Virus record (IMG/VR): IMGVR_UViG_3300025137_000208
Location: 1 to 27,820 of that record
Strand: one strand, 5' to 3'
Source: a virus
DNA: 27,820 bases
The notes under the pieces were generated by a model. That model was not told where the DNA came from. It made no database searches and saw nothing but the letters and a program-made list of their open reading frames with translations. Both the position numbers and the translations under genes were made by a program. Shown in pieces: positions 21,176-27,820 of this stretch (positions within the stretch are counted from its first letter, which is position 1; the number at the start of each line of letters is the position of its first letter).

Positions 21176-21673
21176 TTATCTTTTGTTGGCTATAGAATAT
21201 ACAGCATTAGATATTTTTAGAAAGTCTTTTTTAGTACTGTTTACCATGTTTTCAATTTTCTTTTTATTTGATGTATTTACTTTATCATATACTTGGGTAA
21301 TTGTACTTGCAGTCATTAAGTCAACTCTCATTGTGCCGTCTTTAAATTTGATTGATTTGTTTTGTTTCTTTTTAACTATGTCTTTTAACATTTTGATGTT
21401 ATCTTCGACCATATATAATGCTCGTTCAAAATTATCTGATTTTGATAAAACACTTTCTTTCAATTTACTTCTTCGTTCACGCATCTTTGCTAACTTTTCA
21501 GCATGTGTTCTATATTCTTTTGTTCTTGCGTCTATTAATCTTTTTTTCTTTTTTACTGGTACAACTGAACTATCATCACCTGTTCCAGCAACAGCAGTAC
21601 CCGTTGCGTTTGTTGGTGCGTCTTCATCCACTGGTCTACCCGAGAAAGGTGTTACTTCTATAAACTTACGCAT
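21176..21673 (-). CDS. Hypothetical phage protein
   Basis: The 165-residue, very basic protein has a flexible Gly/Ala/Thr/Asp-rich N-terminus (to about 40), a Lys/Arg-rich helix (DARTKEYRTHAEKLAKMRER) and a C-terminal helical bundle (TASTITQVYDKVN, then IENMVNSTKKDFL). I do not recognise the family. It overlaps its upstream neighbour by 8 bases. Charge and position suggest a virion- or DNA-associated protein; that is inference. Confidence 0.55.
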   Translation of the reverse strand: MRKFIEVTPFSGRPVDEDAPTNATGTAVAGTGDDSSVVPVKKKKRLIDARTKEYRTHAEKLAKMRERRSKLKESVLSKSDNFERALYMVEDNIKMLKDIVKKKQNKSIKFKDGTMRVDLMTASTITQVYDKVNTSNKKKIENMVNSTKKDFLKISNAVYSIANKR

Positions 21674-22280
21674 TTTCTAAATCCTCCAAACTAACATAGA
21701 TTTTTTCTTGTGACTTTTCGTGTACTACTGAAAAAATCTCTAATCCTAATACTGTATCGACAGGTGCTTCATCGTCAAATGCAATAACGATATCACCCTT
21801 CTTAGCAGTTAATTCCTCTTCTTGTTTATTTAGTATATCTTGTTTTAAACGATATCGTCCTTTTGGTAATTGTTCACCAAATCCAATGATTTCTTCTGAT
21901 ATTTCGTCATCAAAGTCAACATTATTTTCTTTAAGATACTTAATAAACTCTTTTTCAAACATATCTGGGTCTGATACTTCCTCTTTAAATGTATCTTTTA
22001 ATAGGAATAATGCAGCCGCATATGTTCCGACTTTTGTTTTCAAACCCGGTATTTTCATAAAAATCTTTTTAATATTGAAAACTAATTTGTGAAGTATTGT
22101 GTATGAACTTTGTAATTCGGATGTTGATAATTCAACGGCTGGTTTTGAAGATTTAGGTTGTAAAACTCTATTACCATCTTTATCGATGACACCTAACTTA
22201 TACGCAGGCATCTTTTCAAATGGTGTTGTAAGTAACTTAATAAATCTATAAGTTACAAATAAATCTACTGCTCTACCCAT
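21666..22280 (-). CDS. Conserved T4-like marine phage protein
   Basis: The 204 residues begin MGRAVDLFVTYRFIKLLTTP, a strongly conserved start in marine T4-like phages as I remember it, followed by LHKLVFNIKKIFMKIPGLKT and GTYAAALFLLKD. The C-terminal half holds a small beta domain (GRYRLKQD, KKGDIVIAFDDEAPVDTV). Function unknown, probably linked to the virion because of its neighbours. Its ATG shares a base with the preceding stop. Confidence 0.62.
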   Translation of the reverse strand: MGRAVDLFVTYRFIKLLTTPFEKMPAYKLGVIDKDGNRVLQPKSSKPAVELSTSELQSSYTILHKLVFNIKKIFMKIPGLKTKVGTYAAALFLLKDTFKEEVSDPDMFEKEFIKYLKENNVDFDDEISEEIIGFGEQLPKGRYRLKQDILNKQEEELTAKKGDIVIAFDDEAPVDTVLGLEIFSVVHEKSQEKIYVSLEDLENA

Positions 22281-22642
22281 TATATTCCCCTTAAAATTTC
22301 CAAAGCATGTTCATCATGTTGAACATCTGTTAATTCGTGTTTCTCAATCATATTTAAATAAACTAGGAAAGATTTCATCACACCCCAATGTTGTTTCTCT
22401 ACTTTAAACAAGAGTAAAGTAACCGCGGCAGTTGAGGTAAATACATTGTTAATTATTATAAAGTGATTAAGTAACAAGCGTTCTCTTAATTCGCCTGTTT
22501 CAAAATACTTTTTGAACAATCTTTTAATATATTTAAACCTATTCAAATCATCATGAAACTCTAACTCACCCTCACATTGTGGGTTGTTATAGTTCTTTAT
22601 CGCAAACATAATGACATTTTCGGAAGTAATCTTCTCGAACAT
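22280..22642 (-). CDS. Conserved T4-like marine phage protein
   Basis: A 120-residue helical protein with the conserved core IKNYNNPQCEGELEFHDDL, RLFKKYFETGELRERLLLNH, NNVF and WGVMKSFLVYL. I recognise the pattern from a hypothetical family common in marine T4-like phages (possibly DUF7207), with no assigned role. It follows the 144-residue gene by six bases. Confidence 0.62.
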   Translation of the reverse strand: MFEKITSENVIMFAIKNYNNPQCEGELEFHDDLNRFKYIKRLFKKYFETGELRERLLLNHFIIINNVFTSTAAVTLLLFKVEKQHWGVMKSFLVYLNMIEKHELTDVQHDEHALEILRGI

Positions 22643-22648
22643 GTTTTA

Positions 22649-23083
22649 CTATTCTATTTTTGCGAAAATCTTATAACAATTTGCCTCTGTCATTTCATAA
22701 CTAAGTTTAAGTGATAATCCACCTTCCACTTGACTAGAAATACCATCATCGTTTAGAAACTCATCATGAGGTGTGTTTTCATCTTTTCCGAATCTTCCAC
22801 CAAACAATGACAAAGGTAGTGAGTATGAACCTGTGTTGCCTTCAAACATAGGTACTTCACCGAATTGTAATCCAACTCTCATCAATTTGCTTCTTAACAT
22901 TGATATCGCATCTTCAACAATTTTAGTTTGTTCGTTTACGATAGCACCAACAAATGCATTTAATCTTTGTATTACTACTGGGTTTGCAAGTGCAGCTGGA
23001 TTAATTTGATTGTCCATTTGGAACCCTTGATGTTGTGTACCAACGCCTGCAGCTTCATCGATGTATTTTTTAAAATTTTTCAT
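22649..23083 (-). CDS. Conserved phage protein, possibly structural
   Basis: The 144 residues start with a Lys-rich helix MKNFKKYIDEAAG, like prohead-associated proteins, and contain NPAALANPVVIQRLNAFVGA, a LRSKLMRVGLQFGEVP helix and a C-terminal beta part (GGLSLKLSYEMTEANCYKIF). It is the first gene after a terminator-like hairpin at 23111-23130, so it may begin a separate unit. Function not known. Confidence 0.6.
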   Translation of the reverse strand: MKNFKKYIDEAAGVGTQHQGFQMDNQINPAALANPVVIQRLNAFVGAIVNEQTKIVEDAISMLRSKLMRVGLQFGEVPMFEGNTGSYSLPLSLFGGRFGKDENTPHDEFLNDDGISSQVEGGLSLKLSYEMTEANCYKIFAKIE

Positions 23084-23110
23084 TTTGCTCTTTCCTAACT
23101 TTTTTTAAGA

Positions 23111-23130
23111 GTGGGGAAATAAATCCCCAC
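23111..23130 (-). terminator. Terminator-like hairpin after the 157-residue protein gene
   Basis: GTGGGGA/TCCCCAC, a 7-base stem with a 6-base loop, begins 16 bases past the stop of the upstream gene. A-rich sequence lies on the minus-strand 3' side rather than a clear U-run, so it may pause, terminate or protect mRNA ends. Confidence 0.5.
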
Positions 23131-23145
23131 CCATAAAAGTATATA

Positions 23146-23619
23146 TTAGTTAGCGATATCCACTAAGCCACTATCACTGGCCATTGCCACTGTTGATAGA
23201 ACTGCCCAAGCAGCACCTGTCCACAACAAGGTTGCTGTATCACCATCGTCTGCGAAGTTGATGTCTGCATAACCTAATCTTGTTGCAGGTGTCAGAACAG
23301 ATGTACCACCATCAGTATCGTGTACGATGATTTTTATTTGTCCAACTACTGTACCGTTAGCAAGTGTTGTTGCGTTAGAACCTGCTGTTTGTAACAGAGT
23401 TAATGCTGTTGAAACAGAGATTGCTGTTTGTGAACCATCAGAAATATCTTCTACTGAATTTGAAAATCCAATAAATGATGGTAAGTTGTTAATGAAGTTT
23501 GCTACTGAAACTTTTTTGTTAATTGGTGTACCTGAAGGGTCATCAATTACATGTAGTAAATCAGCAGAAGCAATACCTGTTGAAAGGTCTGTTAATGCTG
23601 TAATTTTCTTATCGGCCAT
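23146..23619 (-). CDS. Fibre/decoration-like structural protein, paralogue 1
   Basis: The 157 residues share an N-terminal module with the 184-residue protein two genes upstream ([23 protein letters not shown], then a V..F segment). This module is typical of phage tail-fibre or virion-attachment N-termini. The rest is Ser/Thr/Ala-rich and beta-like (GYADINFADDGDTATLLWTG), ending in a short tail. AAGGAG precedes the ATG. The probable role is a virion surface protein; receptor binding is inference. Confidence 0.65.
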   Translation of the reverse strand: MADKKITALTDLSTGIASADLLHVIDDPSGTPINKKVSVANFINNLPSFIGFSNSVEDISDGSQTAISVSTALTLLQTAGSNATTLANGTVVGQIKIIVHDTDGGTSVLTPATRLGYADINFADDGDTATLLWTGAAWAVLSTVAMASDSGLVDIAN

Positions 23620-23677
23620 TACCGTCTCCTTAATTTATACCTCTTTTGAGGAATTTTACTTATAGCATACACTATAA

Positions 23678-23962
23678 TCACATTGGTGCTTCAGCGTCAT
23701 CCTTTTCTTGATTCGTTTCATACTTATCATCAGGTGCATCAGGAAGTGTTCCCATATCACCAGGGTTGTCGCTCGAGGCCTTTTCATTATTAATTTCTGT
23801 AAGAAACATTTGACATTGTTGAGCCGCACCTTGAAATGCGTTCAATTGAGCAATTGCTTCTAATTTCTTTTTTTCAAGGTCTTGAATACTTGCAGATAGT
23901 TTTTGCATATCTGTTTGTAGTGTATCAAGTCTTGCTTTTATTTTGTCTGTTTCCAAACTCAT
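23678..23962 (-). CDS. Coiled-coil small protein
   Basis: The 94 residues have a coiled coil (about 4-45, DTLQTDMQKLSASIQDLEKK) and an acidic, Pro-rich disordered tail. The ATG at 23962 has an AAGGAG at 8-base spacing; a GTG at 23971 overlaps that site and is unlikely. Between the two fibre-like genes, it could be a chaperone or trimerisation helper, by position only. Confidence 0.58.
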   Translation of the reverse strand: MSLETDKIKARLDTLQTDMQKLSASIQDLEKKKLEAIAQLNAFQGAAQQCQMFLTEINNEKASSDNPGDMGTLPDAPDDKYETNQEKDDAEAPM

Positions 23963-24000
23963 GATTATCACTCCTTAATAATAATATGTGTGAATAATTA

Positions 24001-24019
24001 GGGGCTCAAAAAGAGCCCC
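24001..24019 (-). terminator. Terminator-like hairpin after the 184-residue protein gene
   Basis: GGGGCTC/GAGCCCC, a 7-base GC-rich stem with an AAAAA/TTTTT loop, lies 20 bases past the stop. The 3' side reads TAATTATT on the minus strand, a weak U-rich tail. Confidence 0.6.
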
Positions 24020-24039
24020 CAAAAAAGTATTAATTACTC

Positions 24040-24594
24040 TTAGTCAGCGAATGCTGGTGCTGTGTCAGATGCCACAAAACCAGATAGTTGCCATGTAGTA
24101 GTTGATGTACCAAGACATGTAATATCGTGTGCTTGTGCAATTGCTAAAGTTAGTGTCTCATTTGAATCTTGGTCACTAAAAATAACTGCTGATGTTTGAC
24201 CAGTTTGGTTTGTATCGTGGTGTACTAATTGTCCTTTAAAGAAAATTGAGTTACCAGCGCCTGAAGCGATAATCACAGAATGACCATCAGCCGCAGCTAA
24301 ACCTGTAGGACCAATAAATCTAAATTCCATTCCAACTTTTGGTGTTGGTAATGTATATGTTCTATTAGCACTTACGTTTGGTGTAATACAAATTCTTCCA
24401 GCGTGTAGCGCTTCTGTTAAAGTTACGTTACTGTCTGCAAGTGTTACTGGTGTTGAAAGTGCGTTGAAAAAATCTCCAACTGTTTCTTTTTTGTTAATCG
24501 GTGTTCCTGACGGGTCATCGATTATGTGCAATAAATCTTCTCTCGCTGAAGCAGCTGCTAGTGAAGTTAATGCCGTGATTTTTAAATCAGCCAT
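24040..24594 (-). CDS. Fibre/decoration-like structural protein, paralogue 2
   Basis: The 184 residues share the MAD-KITALT...[17 protein letters not shown] module with the 157-residue protein downstream, then diverge. The middle ([20 protein letters not shown], then [17 protein letters not shown]) resembles beta-structured fibre domains. It has a late-type promoter and a 140-base structured leader of its own, with AAGGAG before the ATG, suggesting high late expression. Confidence 0.68.
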   Translation of the reverse strand: MADLKITALTSLAAASAREDLLHIIDDPSGTPINKKETVGDFFNALSTPVTLADSNVTLTEALHAGRICITPNVSANRTYTLPTPKVGMEFRFIGPTGLAAADGHSVIIASGAGNSIFFKGQLVHHDTNQTGQTSAVIFSDQDSNETLTLAIAQAHDITCLGTSTTTWQLSGFVASDTAPAFAD

Positions 24595-24599
24595 TTAAG

Positions 24600-24734
24600 G
24601 TCTCCTTTTATGTTAACCACCATATTATTGGTGGGATTCTACTGTAAGAAATCAGGTTGCCCCTATCTTACATCACGGAGCCTTTTTTAGGGGCCCCATA
24701 TGTATTAATACAACGGAATAATCCGTAGTAAACT
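24600..24734 (-). promoter_or_regulatory. Structured leader of the fibre-like gene
   Basis: A non-coding stretch of about 135 bases between a late promoter and the ATG, with several pairings: ACGGA/TCCGT (24713-24726), palindromes TGTATTAATACA and GGGGCCCC, GCCCCTA/TAGGGGC, TGTAAGA/TCTTACA, and CCACCA/TGGTGG (24617-24634). Some are mutually exclusive. It may combine a terminator of the 422-residue gene with a stabilising or regulatory 5' leader. Confidence 0.45.
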
Positions 24735-24742
24735 TATTTATA
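24735..24742 (-). promoter_or_regulatory. T4 late-type promoter
   Basis: A perfect TATAAATA lies five bases past the stop of the 422-residue structural gene, directing transcription into the structured leader and the 184-residue fibre-like gene. Confidence 0.55.
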
Positions 24743-24746
24743 CGCC

Positions 24747-26015
24747 TTATGAGGCAGCCACATCTACACCTCTTAGGATGTTTGCAGTACCTGATGAAGA
24801 ACCAGAAGCAAGGAATGTTGCAGAATCACTTAATGATGTCTCAACAACCAGTGCGTCTCCATTGATTACTTCGGCGTTTCTACCGTCACTATTGTCATCG
24901 GCAGCGTTACCAGATTCTTGTACCAATTGGAAAGTATGTCCGTCTTGGTTAGAGATACCTGCTAAGTCAGTAGTTGCTTCCTCTAATGTGAAACCTACTG
25001 ATTCATCGGCACCAGTTCTAGTAATTGTCATAATATCGCTTCTTGTAGCAAATGCTGGACCTGCTACTCCAAAACCTAGAGCATCTACAATAATTTCTTC
25101 ACCACCGTTAGTGTTGAATATTAAATCAACATTATCTGCGATTGTAATTGCTTCACTTAATGTTACAGATGTTGAACCATTAGTTGCAGTTACAGTTAAG
25201 TCATTGTTTGTAGAAATTGCAGTATTGCCATCAGTATCATTAATTGCAAGAGTTGATGTATCTTTTACAGTTACAACATCGCCTACTGCGATTGTACCAG
25301 AGTTGTTATCTAATACTAATGCTGTTGTTGCAGTTGTGATTGCACCGTTAACTTTTGCAGATTTACCAGCACTACCTTCAGCAAGTAATTTTCCACCAAA
25401 TGAAGTTCCGTTTTCTAAACGTAAACTCAATGCTGAAGAACCATCTTCCTCGTCTAATGTTGCTGAACCATCAAAGTTAATACCTGTTACAATACCTGAA
25501 TCTCCTACGCCTTCGCCATTGAAAGCAAGGTGAGCTGCAGCTGCATTAGTTTGAGCTGTTCCTCTGAATACTAATTGGTTTGAACCTGAACCAGAAAAGT
25601 ACATACAAGCCATTGTACTATCTTCTACCATGTCTGTTTTACCAACTCTTGATAGTAAGATATATGCTTTGTTTGTAATTGTTTGGTTGGCACTCCAAGC
25701 AGCTGATGTTACATCTACTGCTTCGTCAAATGTTACTGTGATATCAAATGTACCAGTATCAGCGACAGTTGCGTCAGTCCAATTTATACCTATGATTGAT
25801 GCAGAACCAAATGCCTCTGCTAAATTTTTTACACAAACCAGTATTTCTGGTTGTGCATCTTTATTGTCGTTACCACTAGCAGCGAGACCAGGTGTTAAAC
25901 CCCAGCCGCCTTTAACCGCAATGGCGTGTTCTTTGGCACCAGACGAACCCGCTGCATTCTTGTCATCAGGCAAGAATTTAGGTTTTTCGGCTGTTGTTAC
26001 TCCCCATAATCCCAT
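24747..26015 (-). CDS. Large Ala/Thr/Ser-rich virion structural protein
   Basis: The 422-residue protein starts MGLWGVTTAEKPKFLPDD, a start I associate with abundant structural proteins of marine T4-like phages. The remainder is beta-rich with repeated Thr/Ser/Ala/Asp/Gly strands (FDITVTFDEAVDVTSAAW, VGDVVTVKDTSTLAINDTDG, LTVTATNGSTSVTLSE), consistent with Ig-like or decoration domains on a head, neck or tail. It has its own late promoter, an AAAGGAG site, and higher GC than neighbours, all typical of a highly expressed virion gene. The exact virion position is unknown. Confidence 0.72.
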   Translation of the reverse strand: MGLWGVTTAEKPKFLPDDKNAAGSSGAKEHAIAVKGGWGLTPGLAASGNDNKDAQPEILVCVKNLAEAFGSASIIGINWTDATVADTGTFDITVTFDEAVDVTSAAWSANQTITNKAYILLSRVGKTDMVEDSTMACMYFSGSGSNQLVFRGTAQTNAAAAHLAFNGEGVGDSGIVTGINFDGSATLDEEDGSSALSLRLENGTSFGGKLLAEGSAGKSAKVNGAITTATTALVLDNNSGTIAVGDVVTVKDTSTLAINDTDGNTAISTNNDLTVTATNGSTSVTLSEAITIADNVDLIFNTNGGEEIIVDALGFGVAGPAFATRSDIMTITRTGADESVGFTLEEATTDLAGISNQDGHTFQLVQESGNAADDNSDGRNAEVINGDALVVETSLSDSATFLASGSSSGTANILRGVDVAAS

Positions 26016-26055
26016 GTTAGTCTCCTTTATGTGATTTTATAAAATCTTTTAACAT

Positions 26056-26063
26056 TATTTATA
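26056..26063 (-). promoter_or_regulatory. T4 late-type promoter for the structural protein
   Basis: A perfect TATAAATA lies in the short gap before the 422-residue gene, 41 bases upstream of its ATG, with AAAGGAG between. This is the best placed late box in the window. Confidence 0.65.
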
Positions 26064-26585
26064 CTATTTAAACCCTTGTCTTTTGAGTTCAGATAGAGTT
26101 TTCGCAGTATTTACATGTAATATTCCTATACCACCCGCTGATTCCCATTCTATTATATTCTTTTTATAGTCATCGATTAGAATATTTGGTCTATCATTCG
26201 TAACTGCGAATCTTTTCTTTTGGTCACGCAACACTAAATTAGTGTCTTTTCGTTTAATATTAGTAAGTTTCTGTAACCACTGCAACTTACCTTTTTTAGA
26301 GTTAGCCGCCATTTTATCAGAATATGCAGATAAAATCTTAGGATTATATCTTGCGATAAACTGATATAATTTCTTTCCACCAGACATCCACTCTAAATCA
26401 GCCCAGTACTTTGAACCACCTGCGATAATCTTATCCCAACGGGTATCTCTATCAGCAGTTACAAATAAACCATTGACAGCCTTATTCGCACCTCTTATAA
26501 AATCACACAGAACTCCGTCCATGTCACAATATATTTGTGGCAAATCCTCTGTACTTGTCCTTTGTACTTCGACAAGTGAAATCAT
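26064..26585 (-). CDS. HAD-superfamily phosphatase/nucleotidase-like protein
   Basis: The 173 residues carry HAD motif I, YCDMDGVLCDF (D21 nucleophile, D23), and a late ILIDDYKKNI (D138/D139) matching motif IV. A Lys (motif III candidate) lies in the KRKD to DQKKRF stretch. The layout resembles 5'(3')-deoxyribonucleotidase-like phage proteins, which could trim dNMPs or act as a general phosphatase. The start is one base after the upstream stop; translation might also begin inside the 15-residue N-terminal extension. Confidence 0.75.
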   Translation of the reverse strand: MISLVEVQRTSTEDLPQIYCDMDGVLCDFIRGANKAVNGLFVTADRDTRWDKIIAGGSKYWADLEWMSGGKKLYQFIARYNPKILSAYSDKMAANSKKGKLQWLQKLTNIKRKDTNLVLRDQKKRFAVTNDRPNILIDDYKKNIIEWESAGGIGILHVNTAKTLSELKRQGFK

Positions 26586-26586
26586 C

Positions 26587-27312
26587 TTAAACCTTTGGAT
26601 TAACTTCTACTTTGGTTTCTTTCTTACCAGTCATAGTTTTTTCTTGTTTATCTTTTGGTTTTTCGCCTTTTTCTTTTTTGGAAATTGCAATTGCAGCCTG
26701 TTGTGCTGGATTCATTGCTTCTTTTTGATTTTCCCAAACTTGTTTAAGAGCCTCTTTCATAGATAAGTGTTTACTTTCCCAAGCGTCAGCCATTTGCTTT
26801 AAAGCATTAGTTTCTTCATTCTTTATTGCTTTAGAGATTGCTTTACGTCTTTTATGTAAATACTTATCAGTAGAATCTGTATCACCATCATTATCGATAT
26901 CTTTATCTTTTCTGTCAGCGAACTTTTTCTTTACTGCCTTAGGTTGAACTGCGTCCATACCTTCACCATCGTCAGACTTATCATTCTTATTAGTCTCTTT
27001 AACATTTGGCTTTTCGTGTGAGTAACCCATTTTCTTCATTCTTAGGTGGTCATCCATAACTTTCGCCATAGTACCTTTACCTGTTTTTGGGTCATACATC
27101 ATATGAGGTTTGAAATCATCTTTTTCTTCATTGTAATTTTTATATGATTCTGTTTCGTATTGTTTACCGTTAACTGCAAAGAATTTTTTACCATTCTCTC
27201 TTGCAGCCATTAGTTCTTTTGTAAATTTGTTGCCTTCTTTTGCAACTGTTTCACCGAAAATCTGTTTGATTTTATTCTCAAGACCTTCAGAGTTTCTATT
27301 AAAATAAGTCAT
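26587..27312 (-). CDS. Lys-rich phage protein with EF-hand-like calcium loop
   Basis: The 241-residue, highly charged protein holds DIDNDGDTDSTD at 138-149, which fits a single EF-hand/dockerin-type loop (DxDxDG...D), followed by KYLHKRRKAISKAI. I recall the FADRKDKDIDNDGD type of motif from structural or prohead-associated proteins of marine T4-like phages. The N- and C-terminal parts are Lys/Glu-rich and probably disordered or helical. Virion assembly is the likely setting; calcium binding is inferred from motif. Confidence 0.62.
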   Translation of the reverse strand: MTYFNRNSEGLENKIKQIFGETVAKEGNKFTKELMAARENGKKFFAVNGKQYETESYKNYNEEKDDFKPHMMYDPKTGKGTMAKVMDDHLRMKKMGYSHEKPNVKETNKNDKSDDGEGMDAVQPKAVKKKFADRKDKDIDNDGDTDSTDKYLHKRRKAISKAIKNEETNALKQMADAWESKHLSMKEALKQVWENQKEAMNPAQQAAIAISKKEKGEKPKDKQEKTMTGKKETKVEVNPKV

Positions 27313-27820
27313 TTATTTCTCCTTTAATGCCTTAAGTAAATCTTTATAGGACTTTCCAGCAGCCTTTTGAAATTTTTCTTTTTCTGCTGGTCTTTTAATC
27401 ATATTATACTTATTACTTACTGCTCGTGCGATATCTAATGGTACCTTTTGTTTCTTTCCGTCTTCGAATTCTACTTTAAAGTTACCTTTCAAATCAACAG
27501 ACTTTCTCATTTGCATAATGATATGCTTGTTAGCACTTTCATCATCATGTATTTCACCACTATCTGGGTCATATCTTTTCTTTGAAGGTGTTACTCCATA
27601 TCGTGATTTTCTTCCCTCTTCTACTGGTGTAGTAATATAGTCTCTTAATTTGTTCATCGAGTTACTTGCAACAGCAAGTTTATTTGTCCACCATGTGTCT
27701 AAATTTTCATCACTTCTTGATGAAAGAGATTGTTCTATTTGACTAGCATCTTCACTAATTGTTTTACACATTCTTATTGAACTTGGAACATCCATGTGTC
27801 CGTCTTCTTTTATTGATTTT
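27313..27820 (-). CDS. Conserved T4-like phage protein (N-terminus beyond window edge)
   Basis: The frame stays open from an ATG at 27795 up to the right edge, reading KSIKEDGH immediately before that Met. I recall KEDGHTDV...CKTI...EDA starts in homologues from marine T4-like phages, so the gene almost certainly begins outside the window. The visible part contains TWWTNKLAVASNSMNKLRDY, a motif common in such proteins, then a basic region with SRYGVTPSKKRYDP and a Lys-rich end. No enzyme motif is seen. It abuts the EF-hand-like gene, so both probably serve virion assembly. Confidence 0.68.
   Translation of the reverse strand, partial: KSIKEDGHMDVPSSIRMCKTISEDASQIEQSLSSRSDENLDTWWTNKLAVASNSMNKLRDYITTPVEEGRKSRYGVTPSKKRYDPDSGEIHDDESANKHIIMQMRKSVDLKGNFKVEFEDGKKQKVPLDIARAVSNKYNMIKRPAEKEKFQKAAGKSYKDLLKALKEK

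Noticed and set aside
21162-21680. Plus-strand open frame of 172 codons with hydrophobic stretches
   Set aside because: It is the complement of a Lys-rich gene, which naturally gives Phe/Leu-rich antisense reading. The minus-strand gene fits the operon layout and spacing.
23632-23639. TATAAATT before the 157-residue fibre-like gene
   Set aside because: A transcript starting from it would begin within the AAGGAG ribosome-binding site, so it is unlikely to serve as a promoter for that gene.
24778-25533. Long plus-strand open frame of about 250 codons opposite the 422-residue structural gene
   Set aside because: It is antisense to a well-supported structural gene with a ribosome-binding site and late promoter. 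The higher-GC, Ala/Thr/Ser-rich sequence lowers stop frequency on the reverse strand. No signal or domain is visible in it.

Overview
This window looks like part of the genome of a T4-like marine myophage, most plausibly one infecting a streamlined AT-rich host such as SAR11/Pelagibacter. The evidence is the AT-rich sequence, every gene lying on the minus strand with tiny gaps or 1-4 base stop/start overlaps, a T4-type RNase H and gp61-type primase, a phage nrdA/nrdB pair, a spanin pair, phage structural proteins and TATAAATA (T4 late-type) promoters. The host assignment is inference; no tRNA, integrase or host housekeeping locus is visible.

Layout in transcription order (high to low coordinates). 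From 27.8 to 18.5 kb is a late-type segment. It starts with a gene cut by the window edge, then a protein with an EF-hand-like loop, a HAD phosphatase, a 422-residue structural protein, two related fibre/decoration-like proteins, a block of conserved phage proteins of unknown role, and a lysis-type cluster (DUF1353 protein, small two-helix membrane protein, overlapping i-spanin and o-spanin, a coiled-coil membrane protein). TATAAATA boxes precede three of these genes and two terminator-like hairpins lie between units. From 18.5 to 5.0 kb is one unbroken co-directional run behind TTGACA/TATAGT-type promoters: primase, a radical SAM protein, NrdA, a glutaredoxin-NrdB fusion, a zinc ribbon, a nuclease-like protein, a glycosyltransferase-like protein and a PIG-L deacetylase. 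These lead directly into the most striking part, a curli-like secretion and signalling module at 5.3-11.3 kb. From 5.0 kb to the left edge are short transcription units with their own TTGACA promoters: small hypotheticals, a 30-residue membrane microprotein, ribosomal protein bS21, RNase H, a DUF6433-like protein, a 2-oxoglutarate/Fe(II) oxygenase, and a HExxH metallopeptidase cut by the left edge.

The curli-like module holds CsgF and CsgG homologues, two curlin-repeat proteins (one a predicted lipoprotein), a FecR-domain protein whose C-terminus also ends in a curlin-like strand, a CHASE2 adenylate/guanylate cyclase with all class III catalytic residues, and two related single-helix/coiled-coil membrane proteins flanking csgF. 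CsgE and CsgC are not seen. The arrangement suggests a phage-encoded outer-membrane pore with exported fibre subunits, tied to a periplasm-sensing cyclic-nucleotide signal. Its place behind the primase/nrd genes rather than in the late lysis segment suggests expression before lysis. From memory, csgG/csgF-type genes have been noted in some marine myophages, so the FecR-cyclase coupling, the shared C-terminal strand and the duplicated membrane proteins are the parts most likely to be new.
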